A stretch of DNA of 64,000 nucleotides from an uncultured Acetobacteraceae bacterium. GTDB taxonomy: Bacteria > Pseudomonadota > Alphaproteobacteria > Acetobacterales > Acetobacteraceae. The DNA is taken from the NCBI GenBank assembly GCA_903907955.1, contig CAIVPZ010000172.1:31464-95463 (forward strand), given 5' to 3'. The notes beneath the pieces were generated by a model. It was not told the DNA's origin. It was given only the letters and a program-made list of their open reading frames with translations, and ran no database searches. Positions 59,115 through 64,000 of the stretch are shown piece after piece. The position numbers were made by a program, and so were the translations under genes. Every line of letters starts with the position of its first letter. The first letter of the stretch is position 1.

Positions 59115-60483
59115 TGTTCCAGCCTATCCGGCTTACAAGGACAGCGGGGTTGAGTGGCTCGGAGCGATACCGCAGGGTTGGCAGGTGAAGCGGGGCAAAC
59201 ATCTGTTCCGGAGTATTGAACAAGGATGGAGTCCGCAATGTGATGGGTTCCCGGCAACATCCGTTGACGAGTGGGGCGTACTGAAAGTTGGCTGCGTCAA
59301 CGGAGGGTCTTTTGATCCCACCGAGAACAAGGCACTGCCTGCTGGTCTGACACCAGTGCCGAGCCTTGGGATCACCGCAGGCGACGTTCTGGTTTCCCGC
59401 GCGAATACGCGGGAACTTGTCGGCAGCGCGGCATACGTCGCTGACGACCACCCGAATCTGATGCTGTGTGATAAGCTCTTTCGGCTGCGGTTCGATGAAT
59501 CGCTTTGCATGGCAAAGCTTTTTGCCATCTATCTCGGCGCTGACGCTGCCCGCGGGCAGATCGAGCTGGAGGCAAGTGGTGCAAGCCAGTCGATGGTCAA
59601 CATTGGCCAGGGTACTATTCTGAACCTGCCGGTGCCGCTTCCTCCGCGTGGCGAACAATCGGCAATCGTAGCCTTCCTCGACTGCGAGACCGGCAAGATT
59701 GACGCGCTGGTGGCCGAGCAGGAGCGGTTGATGGCGCTGCTGAAGGAGAAGCGGCAGGCCGTCATCTCCCACGCGGTCACCAAGGGCTTGGACCCCAACG
59801 CCCCGATGAAGGACTCCGGGGTGGAGTGGTTGGGGGACATACCAGAAGCGTGGGGTGTAAGGCGCCTTAAGGATCTGGTGCACTTTGTCAGCGGCGGAAC
59901 ACCCAGCAAGGAACGGGAAGAGTTCTGGCAGGGCAATATCCCGTGGGTGTCCCCGAAGGATATGAAGAAGTGGATCGTGACCGGTGAAGCCGATGGCATA
60001 ACAGAAGAGGCTGTCTTAGCCAGCAGCCTTACGATGATCGCCCCTGAGGCCGTGCTGATCGTTGTTCGCGGGATGATCCTCGCACACTCATTCCCTGTGG
60101 CGTTGAGTGGACGCCAACTCACCATCAATCAAGACATGAAGGCGGTGATCCCTTCGCCAAACTTGGCCTCACGGTTCTTGGCATATACGCTCGTGGCATA
60201 CCGCGAGGCGATCGCCGAATTCATCGACGAAGCTGGACACGGCACCAGGGCATTGCGTATGGAAGGTTTCGGATCGCTCAAGATCGGTGCGCCGCCGTTA
60301 GGAGAGCAAACCGCTATCTGCGACTGGATTGACGAGGCGCTTGTCAGGCTCGAGGACTTGAACAATGAAGCTAAACGCGCGATTGCCATCCTGAAAGAAC
60401 GCAGAGCCGCCCTGATCTCCGCCGCCGTCACCGGAAAGATAGACGTGCGCGGCGTGGTCCCCGACGCGCGGCAAGCGGCATGA
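59110..60483 (+). CDS. hsdS: type I restriction-modification system, specificity subunit HsdS
   Basis: 457 aa from GTG 59110, overlapping the preceding stop (GTGA). Two target-recognition domains, each introduced by the repeated segment D-S-G-V-E-W-L-G-x-I-P (residues about 11 and 236) and each followed by a conserved coiled-coil spacer (E-R-L-M-A-L-L-K-E-K-R-Q-A and A-I-L-K-E-R-R-A-A-L). The coding region is visibly less GC-rich than its neighbours, as is usual for exchangeable recognition domains. The DNA target is not predictable by eye. Overlaps hsdR as ATGA. Confidence 0.93.
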   Translation: MSVPAYPAYKDSGVEWLGAIPQGWQVKRGKHLFRSIEQGWSPQCDGFPATSVDEWGVLKVGCVNGGSFDPTENKALPAGLTPVPSLGITAGDVLVSRANTRELVGSAAYVADDHPNLMLCDKLFRLRFDESLCMAKLFAIYLGADAARGQIELEASGASQSMVNIGQGTILNLPVPLPPRGEQSAIVAFLDCETGKIDALVAEQERLMALLKEKRQAVISHAVTKGLDPNAPMKDSGVEWLGDIPEAWGVRRLKDLVHFVSGGTPSKEREEFWQGNIPWVSPKDMKKWIVTGEADGITEEAVLASSLTMIAPEAVLIVVRGMILAHSFPVALSGRQLTINQDMKAVIPSPNLASRFLAYTLVAYREAIAEFIDEAGHGTRALRMEGFGSLKIGAPPLGEQTAICDWIDEALVRLEDLNNEAKRAIAILKERRAALISAAVTGKIDVRGVVPDARQAA

Positions 60484-63400
60484 GCCTGCATCACGAAATC
60501 GCGCTTGAAAACGACATCTGCGCCCATCTCGCCGCCCATGGCTGGCGGTATGAAGCCAACGCCGCCGCACGCTACGACCGCGCCCGCGCCCTGTTCCCCG
60601 AAGACCTGACTGCCTGGGTGCAGGAAACCCAGCCCGAAGCGTGGAAAAACCTGGAACAAACGCACGGCAACGCCGCCGGCAGCGTGCTGGCCGACCGCCT
60701 GCGCGCGGCGCTCGACCGGCAAGGCACCCTGGAGGTGCTGCGCACCGGCCTGGATGTGGTCGGGCTGAAGCAGCGGGTGGCCGTGGCGCAGTTCCGCCCG
60801 GCGCTGGCGATGAACGAGACCTTGCAGGCGCGCACTGCCGCCAACCGGCTGCGGGTGATGCGGCAGGTGCGCTATTCGCTGCACAGCGAGAACTGCCTTG
60901 ATCTCGTGCTGTTTCTCAACGGCATTCCCGTCGCCACGGCGGAACTGAAATCGGACTATACCCAGCGGGTGCAGGACGCGATCGACCAATACCGCTGCGA
61001 CCGCCTGCCGAAATCCCCCGGCCACACCGCGCCGGAACCGCTGCTGGCGTTTCCCGGCGGCGCGCTGGTGCACTTCGCCGTCAGCAACAGCGAGGCGCAT
61101 ATGTGCACGCTGCTCGCCGGCGCCGACAGCAAGTTCCTGCCGTTCAACCGCGGGCATGATTTCGGCGCCGGCAACCCGCCCAACCCGAACGGCGCGCCGA
61201 CCGCCTATCTGTGGGAAAACATCTGGCAGCGGGATGGCTGGCTGGAAATCCTCGGCCGCTACCTGGTACCGGTGAAAGACGACAAGAAGCGGCTGAAGGG
61301 CTGGATTTTTCCGCGCTACCACCAGTTGGACGCGACGCGGAAACTGGTGGCGCAGGTGCTGGCGGACGGACCGGGGCAACGCTACCTGATCGAGCACTCG
61401 GCCGGCTCGGGCAAAACCAACTCGATCGCCTGGGCCGCGCATTTCCTCGCCGACCTGCACGATGCCGACCACCGCAAGCTGTTCGATACAGTGGTGGTGG
61501 TCTCCGACCGCACAGTGCTGGACAAGCAGTTGCGCGAGGCGATCGAAGGGTTCGAGCGCACGCCCGGCGTGGTGGCGGTAATCACCGGCGACGGGGCGAC
61601 GAAAAGCGCTGAACTGGCCGAGGCGCTGGCGGCGGGCAAGAAGATCGTAGTGTGCACCATCCAGACCTTTCCGTTTGCCATCCAGGCGGTGCGCGACCTG
61701 TCGGCCAGCAAAGGCAAGCGGTTCGCGGTGATCGCAGACGAAGCGCATTCCTCGCAGACCGGCCGCGCCGCGGCGGAATTGAAATCGGTGCTGACCGCCG
61801 AAGAACAGGCGGCGCTGGAGGACGGCGGCGAAGTCGGCATCGAGGATTTGCTGGCGGCGAAGATGGCCAACCGCGCCGACCAGGACGCCGGCATCAGCTA
61901 TGTGGCGTTCACCGCCACGCCCAAGGCGAAGACGCTGGAACTGTTCGGCCGTCGCCCGGACCCGACGCGGCCGGCGGCGAAGGACAATCTGCCCGTCGCG
62001 TTCCACGTCTATTCCATGCGCCAGGCGATCGAGGAAGGGTTCATCCTCGACGTGCTGAAGAACTACACCGCCTACAAGCTGGCTTTTCGCCTCACCCATG
62101 CGGGCCGGGAGATCGACGACAAGGAAGTGGATGCCAGCACGGCGAAGAAGGGCATCATGGGCTGGGTGCGGCTGCATCCGCACAACATCGCCGCGCGGGT
62201 TGAAATCGTGGTGGAACATTTCCGCCAGAACGTGGCGCACCTGCTGGGCGGCACCGCCAAGGCCATGGTGGTGACGGCCAGCCGCAAGGAAGCGGTGCGC
62301 TGGATGCGCGCGATGTCGGCCTATATCGCGCAGCGGGGCTATGCGATCGGGCTGCTGGTGGCGTTCTCCGGCGAGGTGGCCGATCCCGAAAGCGGGCCGG
62401 ATGATTTCACCGAGACCAACATGAACCCCGGCCTGCGTGGGCGCGATATCCGCGAGGCGTTCGGCACGGCGGAATTCAGCATCCTGCTGGTGGCCAACAA
62501 GTTCCAGACAGGGTTCGACCAGCCGTTGCTGTGCGCCATGTATGTGGACCGCAAGCTGGGCGGCATCCAGGCGGTGCAGACGCTGTCACGGCTGAACCGG
62601 GCGTATCCGGGCAAGGACACCACTTATGTGGTGGATTTCGTCAACGACCCGGACAAGGTGCTGGAAGCGTTCCGGCAATACCATACGACGGCGGCGCTGG
62701 CGGATGTCAGCGACCCCAATGTGGTGCTCGACCTGCGCAACAAGCTGGACGCGCTGGGGTTCTACGACCGCTTCGAGGTGGAGCGGGTCGCCAAGGTGGC
62801 GATCAACCGCAAGGCGACGCAAGGCGATCTGGACGCCGCTATCGGCCCGGTCAGCAGCCGGCTGCTGACGCGCTACAAGCAGGCTCAGCAAGCATTCCGC
62901 GGCGAACCGGACGGGTCCAGGGCGCAGCAGGCCGCCAAAGACGAGATGGAAACGCTGCTGCTGTTTAAGCGCGACCTGGGCAGCTATGTGCGCGTGTATG
63001 AGTTTCTAGGCCAGATGTTCGACTACGGGAACACGGATTTCGAGAAGCTGTATCTGTTCGCGAAGATGCTTCTGCCGCTTTTGGACTACGGGCGCGAGCG
63101 GGACGGCATTGACCTGTCGGCGTTGAAGCTGACCCACCACCGCATGCGCGACCTTGGCCAGCAGAAGCTGAACCTGAGCGGCGCCGGCGACACGCCGGCG
63201 TTGCAGCCGGTGACCGGGACGGGGTCCGGCCAGGTGCAGGACAAGCACAAGCTCCGGCTGGCGGAGATCATCGCGGCGCTCAACGATTTGTTCGAGGGCG
63301 ATCTGACCGAAGGCGATGCGGTGTCGTTCGTGGAAACCCTCAAGGCCAAGATGCTGGAAGCGCCGGTGCTGAGGGCGCAGGCGGCGGCCAACCCGAAGGA

Positions 63401-63674
63401 GCAGTTTGGCAACTCGCCGAATCTCCAGGATGAGTTGCTAAAGTCGATCATGGACGCCATGGCTGCGCACGAGAGCATGAGCAAGCAGGCGTTGAATTCC
63501 GAGACAGTGCGCGCGCGGTTGCTGACGGTGCTGCTTGGGCCAGGGGAGTTGTGGGAGGCGTTGCGGGGGGAGGGGCCGGCTGGCCTGTCGGACGATGCTG
63601 CTCCTTCGCATCTGCCCGATTTCCCAGAGGGAGCCGGTTCAGGTGCGGCCGGACTACCTGGACCGGCCTCGTAG
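60480..63674 (+). CDS. hsdR: type I restriction-modification system, endonuclease/translocase subunit HsdR
   Basis: 1064 aa. The N-terminal PD-(D/E)xK nuclease domain has L-D-L-V-L-F and A-E-L-K-S near 140-157. The SF2 translocase has Walker A E-H-S-A-G-S-G-K-T near 303-312, D-E-A-H-S-S near 419, T-A-T-P near 480 and a motif VI region Q-T-L-S-R-L-N-R. The C-terminal helical region contacts HsdM. Start ATG 60480 overlaps hsdS. Full length and apparently intact, so the system is probably active. Confidence 0.95.
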   Translation: MSLHHEIALENDICAHLAAHGWRYEANAAARYDRARALFPEDLTAWVQETQPEAWKNLEQTHGNAAGSVLADRLRAALDRQGTLEVLRTGLDVVGLKQRVAVAQFRPALAMNETLQARTAANRLRVMRQVRYSLHSENCLDLVLFLNGIPVATAELKSDYTQRVQDAIDQYRCDRLPKSPGHTAPEPLLAFPGGALVHFAVSNSEAHMCTLLAGADSKFLPFNRGHDFGAGNPPNPNGAPTAYLWENIWQRDGWLEILGRYLVPVKDDKKRLKGWIFPRYHQLDATRKLVAQVLADGPGQRYLIEHSAGSGKTNSIAWAAHFLADLHDADHRKLFDTVVVVSDRTVLDKQLREAIEGFERTPGVVAVITGDGATKSAELAEALAAGKKIVVCTIQTFPFAIQAVRDLSASKGKRFAVIADEAHSSQTGRAAAELKSVLTAEEQAALEDGGEVGIEDLLAAKMANRADQDAGISYVAFTATPKAKTLELFGRRPDPTRPAAKDNLPVAFHVYSMRQAIEEGFILDVLKNYTAYKLAFRLTHAGREIDDKEVDASTAKKGIMGWVRLHPHNIAARVEIVVEHFRQNVAHLLGGTAKAMVVTASRKEAVRWMRAMSAYIAQRGYAIGLLVAFSGEVADPESGPDDFTETNMNPGLRGRDIREAFGTAEFSILLVANKFQTGFDQPLLCAMYVDRKLGGIQAVQTLSRLNRAYPGKDTTYVVDFVNDPDKVLEAFRQYHTTAALADVSDPNVVLDLRNKLDALGFYDRFEVERVAKVAINRKATQGDLDAAIGPVSSRLLTRYKQAQQAFRGEPDGSRAQQAAKDEMETLLLFKRDLGSYVRVYEFLGQMFDYGNTDFEKLYLFAKMLLPLLDYGRERDGIDLSALKLTHHRMRDLGQQKLNLSGAGDTPALQPVTGTGSGQVQDKHKLRLAEIIAALNDLFEGDLTEGDAVSFVETLKAKMLEAPVLRAQAAANPKEQFGNSPNLQDELLKSIMDAMAAHESMSKQALNSETVRARLLTVLLGPGELWEALRGEGPAGLSDDAAPSHLPDFPEGAGSGAAGLPGPAS

Positions 63675-64000
63675 GCCTGTACGGCTGAGAGGAACAGAAA
63701 AGTAGCATAAGGCGGATTGCTGCTGATTGACCGCCGAGGCGGGTAATAAAGTTTGGCTCATACTGGATTCCGGGGTGGTGGAGATCAGCGTGTTTTCAGT
63801 CGGTTGTAGACGCTTGCGCCTGCCAGATGGTCACCTTGCGGCCATCCCCGTGCCGTAGGGACGCAAACCCACCGAAAAACCCATACCGCGTTGCCCGTCC
63901 TGCCGTAACCGGGGCAAAACCCCGGGTAAGCAGGTGCAGCATGCGTCCGCCTGCGGAACGGCCGCCGCAGAAATCCGCCATTTTTTGGCCGTCGAACCCG
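63675..64000. other. terminal 326 bp, no supported gene
   Basis: Past hsdR there is an AT-richer patch (63690-63800). A minus-strand frame of 61 aa (63796-63981) ends K-V-T-I-W-Q-A-Q-A-S-T-T-D; it has no ribosome site and I cannot name it. A hairpin-like GGGGC-n-GCCCC region lies near 63910-63930. The sequence is cut off by the window edge. Confidence 0.4.

Noticed and set aside
63796..63981. 61-aa minus-strand protein at the window end
   Set aside because: No ribosome site and no recognisable family; reported only as part of the terminal stretch.
55349..64000. Second integration boundary (attR) inside the window
   Set aside because: I found no further copy of the tRNA-Leu 3' sequence downstream of it.

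Overview
The window is GC-rich, densely packed chromosomal DNA. Gene content and order fit an alphaproteobacterium, most likely an acetic-acid-bacteria relative (Rhodospirillales/Acetobacteraceae). Pointers are ClpS-ClpA with a Phasin_2-type phasin, the lptF-lptG-lptD-surA-rsmA block, the recG/sdhE/mfd neighbourhood, an ELM1-like protein and a host-attachment-type protein. The assignment rests on protein resemblance judged by eye, not on a search.

Layout. 0.2-7.3 kb: thioesterase, methionine aminopeptidase, a SPOR-tailed D,D-carboxypeptidase, a phasin with an unusually rich promoter, and clpS-clpA. 7.3-10 kb: a MntA/HepT-type nucleotidyltransferase-HEPN pair, a cytochrome b561, and two related small exported membrane proteins. 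10-18.3 kb: an acyl-CoA dehydrogenase divergent from a phosphotransferase (the two halves of ACAD10/11), moeA-fdhD, a host-attachment-type protein, tandem class I aminotransferases and a small DUF protein. 18.4-24.5 kb: mfd, sdhE and divergent recG. 24.5-33.3 kb: two glycosyltransferases, then the outer-membrane assembly operon read lptF, lptG, lptD, surA, rsmA on the minus strand. 33.4-40 kb: FAD-linked 2-hydroxyacid oxidase, cysQ-sua5, pepA-holC, and tRNA-Trp-secE-nusG. 40-55.3 kb: bifunctional beta-oxidation enzyme, PPK2, ELM1-like protein, B12-binding radical SAM protein, ABC exporter plus phosphatase, two paralogous degenerate GGDEF/EAL-like proteins, a metallophosphatase, a divergent HldE-like protein, a trypsin-like protease and a hydroxyacid dehydrogenase. 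55.3-64 kb: tRNA-Leu(UAA), then a 1-kb gene-poor repeat-rich stretch, a split lipoprotein, and a complete type I restriction-modification operon (hsdM-rhuM remnant-hsdS-hsdR). This last part looks like an island beside the tRNA.

The most striking feature not explained by genes is a family of modular palindromic intergenic elements. Two copies of about 200 bp (near 1.6 and 21.9 kb) each carry a perfect 31-bp central stem, and the stems differ between copies while staying fully paired. Shorter versions of the outer hairpins lie near 10.0, 14.7, 44.3 and 54.4 kb, usually flush with stop codons. Other points of interest are the operator cluster at the phasin promoter, an rsmA reading frame with no ATG/GTG/TTG start, the rhuM remnant flanked by a duplicated translational-coupling junction, and motif losses in the HldE-like and EAL-like proteins.
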